From: an uncultured Oscillibacter sp.
GTDB taxonomy: Bacteria > Bacillota > Clostridia > Oscillospirales > Oscillospiraceae
Length of the DNA: 36,762 bases
Assembly: GCA_910588175.1 (NCBI GenBank)
Contig: CAJUQQ010000018.1
Coordinates: forward strand, 1 to 36,762
Reading direction: 5' to 3'
Shown: positions 22,351 to 29,657 of the stretch, one piece after another
Layout: every line of letters starts with the position of its first letter
How positions within the stretch are numbered: position 1 is the first letter of the stretch
Notes under the pieces: model-generated
Seen by the model: only the letters and a program-made list of their open reading frames with translations
Told to the model about the DNA's origin: nothing
Database searches by the model: none
Translations under genes and position numbers: made by a program

Positions 22351-22388
22351 TAAAAATCACAAAACGCGGATACCGCAAGGCATCCGCG
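22351..22388 (-). terminator. Leader attenuator upstream of infC
   Basis: On the minus strand a 10-bp stem (22379-22388 with 22365-22374, one G-U pair, loop TTGC) is followed by GTTTTGTGATTTTT, just before the infC ribosome site. It is an intrinsic terminator inside the 5' leader, in the place where L20-controlled leaders act in Firmicutes. I could not confirm an L20-binding motif. Confidence 0.75.
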
Positions 22389-22497
22389 CGACAACGAACC
22401 GCCTTTGTCCGGCAGCTCGGAAAAATCGTTCTGAACCTCTTCGCGAACATGCTGGAGGTGAGGCGGATGCAGTCAGCCTTCTTTGTTTTGTCAATTT

Positions 22498-22526
22498 AGT
22501 ATACCAGTCCCCCGTCCTGTTGTCAA
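22498..22526 (-). promoter_or_regulatory. Sigma-A promoter of the infC-rpmI-rplT operon
   Basis: On the minus strand, perfect TTGACA (22521-22526), a 17-bp spacer and TATACT (22498-22503). The leader to infC is about 155 nt. Confidence 0.92.
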
Positions 22527-22546
22527 CAAAGATTTTTTGTTTTTTT

Positions 22547-22576
22547 GAATAATTTTCAAGCTGCCTGGCAAGAATA
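22547..22576 (+). promoter_or_regulatory. Possible forespore (sigma-F/G-like) promoter
   Basis: GAATA (22547-22551), 15 bp, then GGCAAGAATA (22567-22576). The -10 fits the sigma-F pattern GGNRANANTW fully, and the -35 differs from GYWTA at one base. No sigma-A promoter was found before the small gene at 22614. Confidence 0.45.
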
Positions 22577-22613
22577 TCCCTGTACTCACGAGAGTGGAAA
22601 GGAGGTATCCCTC

Positions 22614-22706
22614 ATGGAGAACCGCAACAATCAGAACGAACGCGAACAGAACCAGCAGAACAACCAGAAGGAGCAGCGCCAGAACCAGAAGGAAAACCGC
22701 AAGTAA
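22614..22706 (+). CDS. 30-aa Gln/Asn/Arg/Glu-rich small protein
   Basis: ATG 22614 to TAA 22704-22706, with AAAGGAGG 7 nt upstream and a strong terminator 15 bp after the stop, so it is a complete short transcription unit. The product starts MENRNNQNEREQNQQNNQ and ends QKENRK. It has no hydrophobic residue after Met1 and no cysteine, and is almost entirely Q, N, R, E and K. It resembles in composition small spore proteins of Firmicutes, and the upstream GAATA/GGCAAGAATA pair could be a forespore promoter. I do not recognise a named family. Intrinsic disorder is expected. Confidence 0.7.
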   Translation: MENRNNQNEREQNQQNNQKEQRQNQKENRK

Positions 22707-22721
22707 GCTTCTCCTCTTTCT

Positions 22722-22758
22722 AAAACAGACGGCAGGCCGCTGGCCTGCCGTCTGTTTT
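22722..22758. terminator. Bidirectional terminator between the small gene and marR
   Basis: A perfect 17-bp stem (22722-22738 with 22742-22758, loop GCT) is followed by TTTTTT on the plus strand and preceded by A-rich sequence, so it serves both directions. Confidence 0.92.
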
Positions 22759-23220
22759 TTACATTTCCTCTTCCCGCCCCGGCGGAAGACCCACCTCCGG
22801 CATCAGTTCCCGGCTGACAATCCGGAGCATCTCCTCCAGCTTCCCGCACTCCTCCGGGGTAAAGCGGGCGGTGACCCGGCCCATCACCGTCTCAATATAG
22901 CGGCGGGACATATTATAATAGTCAATATACTTTTGGGTGACCTCCAGGTGGTACTCCCGGCGGTCGCTGGCGGACTGGACCTTGCGGATATAACCCTTCT
23001 TCACCAGGCTGTTCACCTTGTAGGCGGCGTTGGGCGGAGAGATGCGCATAAAACCGGCGAACTCATTGATCGTGGGACTGCCAAGGGCCTGGATGGACTC
23101 CATACAGAAGGTCTCCACCGTGGTCAGGCTGGCTTCCCGGTCCTGGAACCTCCGGAAAATCTCCTGGTAAAAGTGCAGCTTGAATTTTGAATACACGCTG
23201 TTGAAAGCCTGCTCCAGCAT
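22759..23220 (-). CDS. MarR-family regulator, probable FabT-like regulator of fatty-acid synthesis
   Basis: A 153-aa winged-helix regulator: TVETFCMESIQALGSPTINEFAGFMRISPPNAAYKVNSLVKKGYIRKVQSASDRREYHLEVT is helix-turn-helix plus beta-wing in MarR form. The ATG at 23220 lies behind GGAGGTGGAAGG; the in-frame extension to 23316 runs through a promoter and is rejected. It sits directly after fabZ, and MarR proteins next to FASII genes in streptococci and relatives are FabT, which represses the cluster in response to acyl-ACP. Here it has its own promoter. The AT-rich palindrome at 33433-33472 is its best candidate operator. The FabT role is inferred from context. Confidence 0.85.
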   Translation of the reverse strand: MLEQAFNSVYSKFKLHFYQEIFRRFQDREASLTTVETFCMESIQALGSPTINEFAGFMRISPPNAAYKVNSLVKKGYIRKVQSASDRREYHLEVTQKYIDYYNMSRRYIETVMGRVTARFTPEECGKLEEMLRIVSRELMPEVGLPPGREEEM

Positions 23221-23256
23221 CGTCCTTCCACCTCCCGCAGTTATGCTGCCGCTCTC

Positions 23257-23285
23257 ATTATAGCCAAAACAGCGGAAAAAGGCAA
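23257..23285 (-). promoter_or_regulatory. Sigma-A promoter of the marR gene
   Basis: On the minus strand, TTGCCT (23280-23285), a 17-bp spacer and perfect TATAAT (23257-23262), in the 82-bp gap between fabZ and marR. Confidence 0.85.
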
Positions 23286-23302
23286 CCGGTGCTTTACAAA
23301 CC

Positions 23303-23734
23303 TTATCCAATGGCAAAGGTCAGCTCCGCCATAACGGCGATCTCGCCGTCCACCCTCGCGGTACATTCTCCCACGCCGATGGGCCCCTTCTGCCGGGTCA
23401 GGCGGCACTCCAGCTCCACCACGTCCCCGGGAACCACCTGGCGCTTGAACCGGGCGTCCTTCACCCGGCCCAGGAAGGCCAGCTTCCCTTTGTTTTCCGG
23501 CAGGGCCAGCACCGCCACGCCGCCCACCTGGGCCAGGGCCTCGATGAGGAGCACGCCGGGCATCACGTGCTTCTGGGGAAAATGACCCTGGAAGAAGGGC
23601 TCGTTGACCGTGACGCACTTCACGCCCTTGGCCCACTGGCCCGGCTCGCCGTCCACAATCTTGTCCACCAGGGCAAAGGGATAGCGGTGCGGCAGGATCT
23701 CCGCGATCTGGTTGGAATCATACTGCATACCCAT
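23303..23734 (-). CDS. fabZ: 3-hydroxyacyl-ACP dehydratase
   Basis: A 143-aa hotdog-fold enzyme that removes water from 3-hydroxyacyl-ACP to give trans-2-enoyl-ACP. The active site is visible as LPHRYPFALVD, then GHFP with H51 and MPGVLLIEALAQ with E65. The length is usual. It is the last biosynthetic gene of the cluster, starting 3 bp after fabF with GGGAGG inside the fabF end. No FabA-like isomerase is present, so straight-chain unsaturation would need another route. Confidence 0.96.
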   Translation of the reverse strand: MGMQYDSNQIAEILPHRYPFALVDKIVDGEPGQWAKGVKCVTVNEPFFQGHFPQKHVMPGVLLIEALAQVGGVAVLALPENKGKLAFLGRVKDARFKRQVVPGDVVELECRLTRQKGPIGVGECTARVDGEIAVMAELTFAIG

Positions 23735-23737
23735 TTC

Positions 23738-24979
23738 TCACGCCTCCCATTTCCGGAACAGCAGGCTGCCGTTATGGCCGCCGAAGCCTAACGAGTTGGA
23801 CAGCGCGCAGCGGATGGCCGCTTCCCGTCCCTGATTGGGGACTACGTCCAGATCGCACGCCGGGTCCGGGTTCCGGTAGTTGATCGTTGCCGGAATAAAG
23901 CCGTCTCGCAGCGCCAGAGCGGTGAAGATGGCCTCCACAGCTCCCGCCGCGCCCAGCATGTGGCCGGTCATGGACTTGGTGGAGCTGACGGCCAGCTTGT
24001 AGGCATGATCCCCGAAAACCGTCTTGATGGCGGCGGTTTCCCCCGCGTCGTTCAGGTGGGTAGACGTTCCGTGGGCATTGATATAGTCCACCTCCTCCGG
24101 TCCCGCGCCGCCGTCGGCCAGAGCCATGGCCATGGCCTCCGCGCCGCCGCTGCCGTCGGGCCGGGGAGCGGTCATGTGGTAGGCGTCGCAGGTGGCCCCA
24201 TACCCGACGATTTCCGCGTAGATTTTCGCGCCCCGGGCCAAGGCGTGGTCCAGCTCCTCCAACAGGAGAATGCCCGCGCCCTCGCCCATGACAAAGCCTC
24301 CCCGCTCCGCGTCAAAGGGAATGGAGGCCCGGCTGGGGTCCGTCTCCTGGGAGAGGGCCTTCATGGAGGTGAAGCCTCCCACGGCCAGAGGCGTCAGCGC
24401 CGCCTCGCTTCCGCCGCAGAGCATGGCCTCGGCGTAGCCGTCCCGGATATAGTGAAAGGCGTCGCCCACGGCGTTGGTGCCTCCGGCGCAGGCGGTGACG
24501 GGGCAGCTGCAAAGCCCCCGGAAGCCCGCGTCGATGGCCACCCGTCCGGCGCCCATGTTGCAGATGCCTGTGGGGATGAAGAAGGGGGACACCCGGTCCC
24601 AGCCCTTGGCCAGACCCCGGTCGTGCTCTTCCTCCGTGATGCCGATGCCGCCGATGCCGCTGGAGACAATGACGCCGCAGCGTTTGGGATCGGCGTTTTC
24701 CACCTGGAAGCCGCTGTCCGCCAGGGCCTCCCGGGCGGCGGCCAGGGCAAACTGCGTAAACCGGCCCATCCGCTTGGCCTCGGGCTTTCCGAAGAGGGTG
24801 CCGGGGTCGAAGCCCTTGACCTCGGCGGCAAGCTGCACCTTCATCCCGGCGGGATCATAGGCGGTGATGGGCCCCACGCCGCAAACGCCCTCCCGGACGG
24901 CCCGCCAGCTCTCCCCGGCGGTAAGGCCCAGGGGCGTGACGGCCCCCAGGCCGGTAATGACGACTCTCCGTCGTTCCAT
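23738..24979 (-). CDS. fabF: 3-oxoacyl-ACP synthase II
   Basis: A 413-aa condensing enzyme that extends acyl-ACP by malonyl-ACP. The thiolase-fold catalytic triad is C164 (in VTACAGGTNA), H303 (NAHGTST) and H340 (MTGHMLGAAG). The start MERRRVVITGLGAVTPLG is typical. It follows fabG after 15 bp with a good ribosome site and belongs to the same operon. Residues and length are those of FabF rather than FabB. Confidence 0.97.
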   Translation of the reverse strand: MERRRVVITGLGAVTPLGLTAGESWRAVREGVCGVGPITAYDPAGMKVQLAAEVKGFDPGTLFGKPEAKRMGRFTQFALAAAREALADSGFQVENADPKRCGVIVSSGIGGIGITEEEHDRGLAKGWDRVSPFFIPTGICNMGAGRVAIDAGFRGLCSCPVTACAGGTNAVGDAFHYIRDGYAEAMLCGGSEAALTPLAVGGFTSMKALSQETDPSRASIPFDAERGGFVMGEGAGILLLEELDHALARGAKIYAEIVGYGATCDAYHMTAPRPDGSGGAEAMAMALADGGAGPEEVDYINAHGTSTHLNDAGETAAIKTVFGDHAYKLAVSSTKSMTGHMLGAAGAVEAIFTALALRDGFIPATINYRNPDPACDLDVVPNQGREAAIRCALSNSLGFGGHNGSLLFRKWEA

Positions 24980-24994
24980 AAGTCAAACCTCCTC

Positions 24995-25741
24995 TTACAT
25001 CGACATGCCGCCGTCCACCGCCAACACCTGGCCGGTGATATAGGCGGCGCCGTCGCCGGCCAGGAACGCCGCGGCCTTCGCCACGTCCTCCGGCCCACCC
25101 AGGCGGTTCATGGGAATGCTCCCCTGGGCGGCGGTCCGGGCGGCCTCGGGCAGGGCGGCGGTCATGTCCGTCTCGATAAAGCCCGGGGCCACGGCGTTCA
25201 CCGTCACCCCCCGGGAAGCCAGCTCCTTGGCCAGGGACTTGGTCATGCCGATGATTCCCGCCTTGCTGGCGGCGTAGTTCACCTGCCCTGCGTTGCCCCG
25301 AAGGGCCACCACGGAGCTCAAATTCACGATGCGGCCATAGCGCTGCTTCAGCATCAGCTTGGAGACGGCCTTCATGCAGAGGAAGGCTCCCTTCAAGTTG
25401 GCGGCGACCACCTGGTCAAAGTCCGCCTCGCTCATGCGCATCAGCAGGTTGTCCCGGGTAATCCCGGCGTTGTTTACCAGAATGTCAATCCGGCCGAAGG
25501 TCTCCACGGCGGCTTTGACCAATCCGTCCACTCCGGCGGCGTCCGAAACGTCGCAGTGAACCGCCAGGGCCTTGGCTCCCAGAGCCTCCACCGCCTGGAC
25601 AGTCTCCTGGGCCGCCGCCTCGTTTCCGGCGTAGCAGAGGACCACGTTGGCCCCGCCTTCCGCCAGCTCCAGGCAGATTGCCCGGCCGATCCCCCGGCTT
25701 CCGCCGGTGACCAGGGCGGTCTTTCCCTCAAACTTCATCAT
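24995..25741 (-). CDS. fabG: 3-oxoacyl-ACP reductase
   Basis: A 248-aa short-chain dehydrogenase reducing 3-oxoacyl-ACP with NADPH. It has the nucleotide-binding TGGSRGIG (12-19), NNAG (90-93) and the catalytic N115, S143, Y156, K160 set (YAASK). The end PEDVAKAAAFLAGDGAAYITGQVLAVDGGMSM is typical. Its ATGATGA start overlaps the fabD stop, so the two are translationally coupled; either of two adjacent ATGs could be used. Confidence 0.97.
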   Translation of the reverse strand: MMKFEGKTALVTGGSRGIGRAICLELAEGGANVVLCYAGNEAAAQETVQAVEALGAKALAVHCDVSDAAGVDGLVKAAVETFGRIDILVNNAGITRDNLLMRMSEADFDQVVAANLKGAFLCMKAVSKLMLKQRYGRIVNLSSVVALRGNAGQVNYAASKAGIIGMTKSLAKELASRGVTVNAVAPGFIETDMTAALPEAARTAAQGSIPMNRLGGPEDVAKAAAFLAGDGAAYITGQVLAVDGGMSM

Positions 25742-26676
25742 CCGTTCTCCTTTACCAGCCGTTCCAGGGCCTCCACGTCCGCCACGGTCTCCACCGCGTG
25801 AACCGGGAAGCCGGGAACCGTCTTCTTCACAAAACCGCTGAGGGCCTTGCCCGGGCCGATTTCCACCAGGGCGTCCAGGCCCAGCTCCGCCATGCGGCGG
25901 ACGGAGTCCTCCATAAAGACGCTGCTTTGGACCTGCCGGACCAGCAGGGCGGGGATGGAATCCTCCGCCTCCTTCTCCCGGCCCAGGCAGTTGAACAGGA
26001 CGGGGATGTCCGGCGCGACAAAGGAAATCCCCTGGAAATACCGCTCCAGCGCCTCCCCGGCGGGCTTCATCAAGGGCGTGTGGAAGGGGCCGCTGACCTT
26101 CAGGGGCATGCAGCGCTTCGCGCCCTTCTCCTTTGCCAGGGCGGCGGCCTGTTCCACCGCCGTCTTGTCCCCGCCGATAACCAGCTGGCCGGGGCAGTTG
26201 TAGTTGGCGATCACTACGACTCCCAGGTCCGCCGCCGCCTCACAGGCGGCCTGGAGGGGCTCCCGCTCCAGGCCCAGGACGGCCATCATGGCGCTGTCGT
26301 GACCTTTGGCAGCCTCCTCCATGGCCTTCCCCCGGAAGGCCACAAGGCGCACCGCCGTCCGCGCGTCAAATACTCCGGCGGCGTGGAGGGAGGAATACTC
26401 TCCCAGGGAAAGGCCCGCCGCCGCAGAGGGGACAATCCCCTTTTCCCGCAGCACCGCCGTCAGCCCGGCGGCAAAGGCCACCATGCAGGGCTGGGTATAG
26501 CGGGTCTGATTCAGGACGCCCTCCGGGTCCTCAAAGCAGGTCCGCTTCAAATCGAAATCCACCTCCGCCTGAGCGGCGTCCATCACCTGGCGGAACGCGG
26601 GGTACGCCTCGTACAAATCCGCTCCCATGCCGGGGTGCTGGCTGCCCTGTCCGGCGTATAAGAAACCGAGCTTCAT
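25738..26676 (-). CDS. fabD: Malonyl-CoA:ACP transacylase
   Basis: A 312-aa enzyme that moves malonyl from CoA to ACP. It has LYAGQGSQ at the N-terminus, the nucleophile S90 in GLSLGEYS and the catalytic H199 in SGPFHTPLM. ATG 26676 was chosen because GGAGGA lies 7 nt upstream and MKLGFLYAGQGSQ is the usual start; the frame opens 5 codons earlier. It overlaps the stop of the upstream oxidoreductase gene by ATGA. Confidence 0.97.
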   Translation of the reverse strand: MKLGFLYAGQGSQHPGMGADLYEAYPAFRQVMDAAQAEVDFDLKRTCFEDPEGVLNQTRYTQPCMVAFAAGLTAVLREKGIVPSAAAGLSLGEYSSLHAAGVFDARTAVRLVAFRGKAMEEAAKGHDSAMMAVLGLEREPLQAACEAAADLGVVVIANYNCPGQLVIGGDKTAVEQAAALAKEKGAKRCMPLKVSGPFHTPLMKPAGEALERYFQGISFVAPDIPVLFNCLGREKEAEDSIPALLVRQVQSSVFMEDSVRRMAELGLDALVEIGPGKALSGFVKKTVPGFPVHAVETVADVEALERLVKENG

Positions 26677-27761
26677 GGCGCGGTCCTCCATTCGTTCATG
26701 ATCTGGTCCATCTGCTCCTTCACCGTGGAAAGCGCGCGGACCTCTCCGGCGTTGGCCCCGCAGAAGAAGAGGCCGTTTTCCCAGTCCCCTTCCACGGCGG
26801 CAATCAGCGCCTTGGAAATGCAGTAGGGGGCCGTCCGGCAGTCACAGGCGGCGAGACAGCGGTCACAATGGGTGATCTTCGGCTGTGTTCCCGCTTCCAC
26901 CCGCTCGATCAGCGGGCTTCGCAGGGCCCGGCCCGGCATGCCCACGGGGCTTTGGACGATGGTGACGTCCTCCGGCTCCGCGTTCAGTAGAGCCTGTTTA
27001 TAGGCGGGGGCGGCGTCGCACTCCTCCGTGGCGATGAAGCGGGTGGCAAACTGAGCCCCCGCCGCGCCCTGGCCCATGTAGCGGCGCAGCTCCGCCCCGT
27101 TCTTCACGCCCCCGGCCACAAAGACCGGGATGTCCCGCCCGTATTTCTCCCGGAAGGGGGCCAGCACTTCCAGCACCTCCGCCAGCAGGGCGGACAGGGG
27201 ACGGGGCCGTCCCGCCTGGGCCTCCCGGGCCTCTTCGGGTGAAAAGCCCAGGTGTCCCCCGGCCAGGGGACCCTCCAGCACCACGAAGTCCGGGACCCGG
27301 CCATAGCGCCGGTCCCACAGCTTGCAGATCAAGGCGGCGGAGCGGCCTCCGCTGACCACCGGGGCCAGGGCCGCGCCGTCGTTCTCCGCCTCCGCCGCCA
27401 GGGCGGGCAGGTCCTTGGGAAGGCCCGCGCCGCAGACCACCGCGTCCACCCCTGCCCGAAGAGCGGTGCGGACGCTGTCGGCGTACTGAGCGGCGGCCAC
27501 CATGACGTTCACGGCCACCAGGCCCGCGCCCTTGGCGATTTCCTTGGCTCTGCCAATCTGGCGGGTCAGGGCCCGGAGGTTGGCCTCCCGGGAATTCGTC
27601 TGGAAGTCCAGCTCCCGGAAGCCGCAGAAAGCGGCGGAGAGGGTTCCCATGCCTCCGCCCGCGGCCACGGCTCCCGCCAGCTTTTCCAGGCTGACGCCGA
27701 TGCCCATACCGCCCTGGACGATGGGGAGCGGGAGGGTCTTCCCCCGAATTGTCACCGCCAT
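26673..27761 (-). CDS. Nitronate-monooxygenase/FabK-like flavin oxidoreductase with C-terminal cysteine cluster
   Basis: A 362-aa FMN-dependent TIM-barrel protein of the NPD/FabK superfamily: PIVQGGMGIGVS (13-23), EGPLAGGHLGF (163-172) with the family histidine H170, and FVAGGVKNGAEL plus GAAGAQFATRF for FMN phosphate binding. It differs from the true FabK next to it in its C-terminus, which carries C299-X2-C302-X3-C306-X-C308-X5-C314, a possible metal or Fe-S site. It sits between fabK and fabD with overlapping starts and stops, so it must be made with the fatty-acid enzymes. Its reaction is unknown: a second enoyl reductase, an isomerase-like enzyme for unsaturated chains, or repair of flavin by-products are all possible. 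Confidence 0.88.
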   Translation of the reverse strand: MAVTIRGKTLPLPIVQGGMGIGVSLEKLAGAVAAGGGMGTLSAAFCGFRELDFQTNSREANLRALTRQIGRAKEIAKGAGLVAVNVMVAAAQYADSVRTALRAGVDAVVCGAGLPKDLPALAAEAENDGAALAPVVSGGRSAALICKLWDRRYGRVPDFVVLEGPLAGGHLGFSPEEAREAQAGRPRPLSALLAEVLEVLAPFREKYGRDIPVFVAGGVKNGAELRRYMGQGAAGAQFATRFIATEECDAAPAYKQALLNAEPEDVTIVQSPVGMPGRALRSPLIERVEAGTQPKITHCDRCLAACDCRTAPYCISKALIAAVEGDWENGLFFCGANAGEVRALSTVKEQMDQIMNEWRTAP

Positions 27762-28690
27762 TCCTGGTTCACCTGTTCCAAAACGGCCTTTCCGCCGTTG
27801 TACAGCTCCTCAAAAATCTGGCGCAGGGGCCGGATCTCATGAACCATGCCGGCCACCTGGCCCATCATGACGCTGCCCCGGTCCACGTCGCCCTCCAATA
27901 CCGCCCGGCGGAGACCGCCAATGGTGACGGTTTCCAGCTCCTCCAGGGTGGCGTTCCGCTTTTCCAGGGCCAGATACTCCCGGGCCATCTTGTTTTTCAG
28001 CACCCGCACCGGCCCGCCGATGGAGCGGCCCGTGACGGTGGTATCGCTGTCCTTGGCCTTCAAAACGGCCTGTTTGTAGTTCTCATGGATGGGGCACTCG
28101 GGGCTGGCCAGCAGGCAGGTGCCCACCTGTACGCCAGCGGCCCCCAGGGCCAGGGCTGCCGCCATCTGCCGCCCGTCGGCAATGCCTCCGGCGGCGATGA
28201 CGGGCACGTCCACCGCGTCGATAACCTGGGGCACCAGGGCCATGGTGGTCATCTCCCCCACATGGCCGCCGGACTCCATGCCCTCGGCCACGAAGGCGTC
28301 CACGCCATAGCGGCTGAGGCGCTTGGCCAGCACCGCCGCCGCCACCACGGGAATGACCTTGATTCCCGCTTCCTTCCAGGCGGGGATGTACTGCCCCGGA
28401 TTTCCCGCGCCGGTGGTGACTACCCGTACCTTCTCGTCCAGAATCACCTGGGCGATGTCGGCGGCGCAGGGGTTCATCAGCATCAGGTTCACGCCAAAGG
28501 GCTTATCGGTCAGCTCCCGGGCCCGGCGAATTTCGCTCCGCACCCGGTCCGCGTCCCAGGCCCCGGTGGCAATCATGCCCAGGGCCCCGGCGTTGGAGCA
28601 GGCGGCGGCGAACTCGCCGGTGGCCACGTTGGCCATGCCGCCCTGGATAATGGGAAACTCAGTCCCCAGGATTTCATTCAGTTTCTTCAC
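27752..28690 (-). CDS. fabK: Enoyl-ACP reductase II (FabK)
   Basis: A 312-aa FMN-dependent enoyl-ACP reductase, the last step of each elongation cycle. It has PIIQGGMANVATGEFAAA near the start, the catalytic-type histidine in ESGGHVGEMTT, and the FMN-binding AAGGIADGRQ and GVQVGTCLLAS. The GTG at 28690 (VKKLNEILG) was chosen because GGGAGG lies 9 nt upstream. An in-frame ATG at 28720 overlaps fabH and places the ribosome site inside the gene. No FabI gene is seen in the window; FabK-type reductases are intrinsically tolerant of triclosan. Confidence 0.96.
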   Translation of the reverse strand: MKKLNEILGTEFPIIQGGMANVATGEFAAACSNAGALGMIATGAWDADRVRSEIRRARELTDKPFGVNLMLMNPCAADIAQVILDEKVRVVTTGAGNPGQYIPAWKEAGIKVIPVVAAAVLAKRLSRYGVDAFVAEGMESGGHVGEMTTMALVPQVIDAVDVPVIAAGGIADGRQMAAALALGAAGVQVGTCLLASPECPIHENYKQAVLKAKDSDTTVTGRSIGGPVRVLKNKMAREYLALEKRNATLEELETVTIGGLRRAVLEGDVDRGSVMMGQVAGMVHEIRPLRQIFEELYNGGKAVLEQVNQEWR

Positions 28691-28706
28691 AGTGTTTGTC
28701 CTCCCA

Positions 28707-29657
28707 TCACGCGAACTCAATCAGGCATCCGCCCCAGGTTAGGCCGCCGCCGAAGCCCACGGCCAGCAGACGGCTGCCGGGTCCGATCTTTCCCTGCTCC
28801 CGCAGTTCGCTTAAAACCAGGGGGATGCTGGCTGCGGAGGTGTTGCCGTATTCGGCGATGTTTTTGTAATACTTCTCCGGCGGAATGCGGTACTTCCGCA
28901 CCGCCAGGTCGATGATCCGGGCGTTGGCCTGGTGGAAGACGAAAAAGTCCACGTCCTCCACGGTCCGGCCCGTTTTTTTCAACACCTGATCCACGCACCA
29001 GGGCACCGCCTCCACGGCGAATTTGAAAACCTTGGTGCCCTCCATGGAAATCAGGCCGGGTTCCCCCGCCCCCGGGCCGGGGAGGCGCAGCAGCTCATCA
29101 CTGCCATGACAGCCCATGACGGCGGAGACGGAGGGCCAGCCCTCCCGGCACTCCACCACGGCGGCCCCGGCTCCATCCCCGAAGAGGATGCAGGTCCCCC
29201 GGTCGGACCAGTCGATGCAGCGGCTCAGATTCTCCGCCCCCACCACCAGTCCGAATTTCCGGGGGGAGGCGTTCAGCAGGCATTCCATGGTGTGGAGGGC
29301 AAACAGAAAGCCGGTGCAGGCCGCCCCCAGGTCAAAGCAAGGGATGTCCTCCGGAAGGCCCAGGGCCCGCTGGAGGGTACAGGCAGCGGAGGGGACCATG
29401 GTCTCCGGCGTCACCGTGGCCACGATGCACGCGCCGATCTGATCCGGCGTAACCCCGGCGTCCGCCAGGGCCCGGCGGGCCGCCTCGGCGGTGATAACGG
29501 AGAAGGTCTCCTCTCCGGCGCAGTGATGCCGGGTCCGAATGCCCGTCCGGCTGGCGATCCACTCGTCGTTGGTCTCCACGACTTTCTCCAAATCCCGGTT
29601 GGTCACCAGCTTTCCGGGCACGCCCCGGCCCGTCCCCCGAATTTTGATTCCGTTCAT
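28707..29657 (-). CDS. fabH: 3-oxoacyl-ACP synthase III
   Basis: A 316-aa initiating condensing enzyme (acyl-CoA plus malonyl-ACP). Catalytic C114 is in LGAACTGFLFA, H242 in FHQANARI and N272 in YGNTSAAS. NDEWIASRTGIRTRH near residues 30-44 is diagnostic. The start overlaps the accA stop by ATGA. It sits in the middle of the operon rather than first as in many Firmicutes. Confidence 0.97.
   Translation of the reverse strand: MNGIKIRGTGRGVPGKLVTNRDLEKVVETNDEWIASRTGIRTRHHCAGEETFSVITAEAARRALADAGVTPDQIGACIVATVTPETMVPSAACTLQRALGLPEDIPCFDLGAACTGFLFALHTMECLLNASPRKFGLVVGAENLSRCIDWSDRGTCILFGDGAGAAVVECREGWPSVSAVMGCHGSDELLRLPGPGAGEPGLISMEGTKVFKFAVEAVPWCVDQVLKKTGRTVEDVDFFVFHQANARIIDLAVRKYRIPPEKYYKNIAEYGNTSAASIPLVLSELREQGKIGPGSRLLAVGFGGGLTWGGCLIEFA

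Noticed and set aside
23960..25801. 613-codon plus-strand open frame opposite fabF and fabG
   Set aside because: Antisense shadow; catalytic motifs of FabF and FabG are intact on the minus strand.
28691..28720. ATG at 28720 as the start of fabK
   Set aside because: It overlaps fabH and would place the GGGAGG ribosome site inside the gene; GTG 28690 has correct spacing and gives the usual N-terminus.
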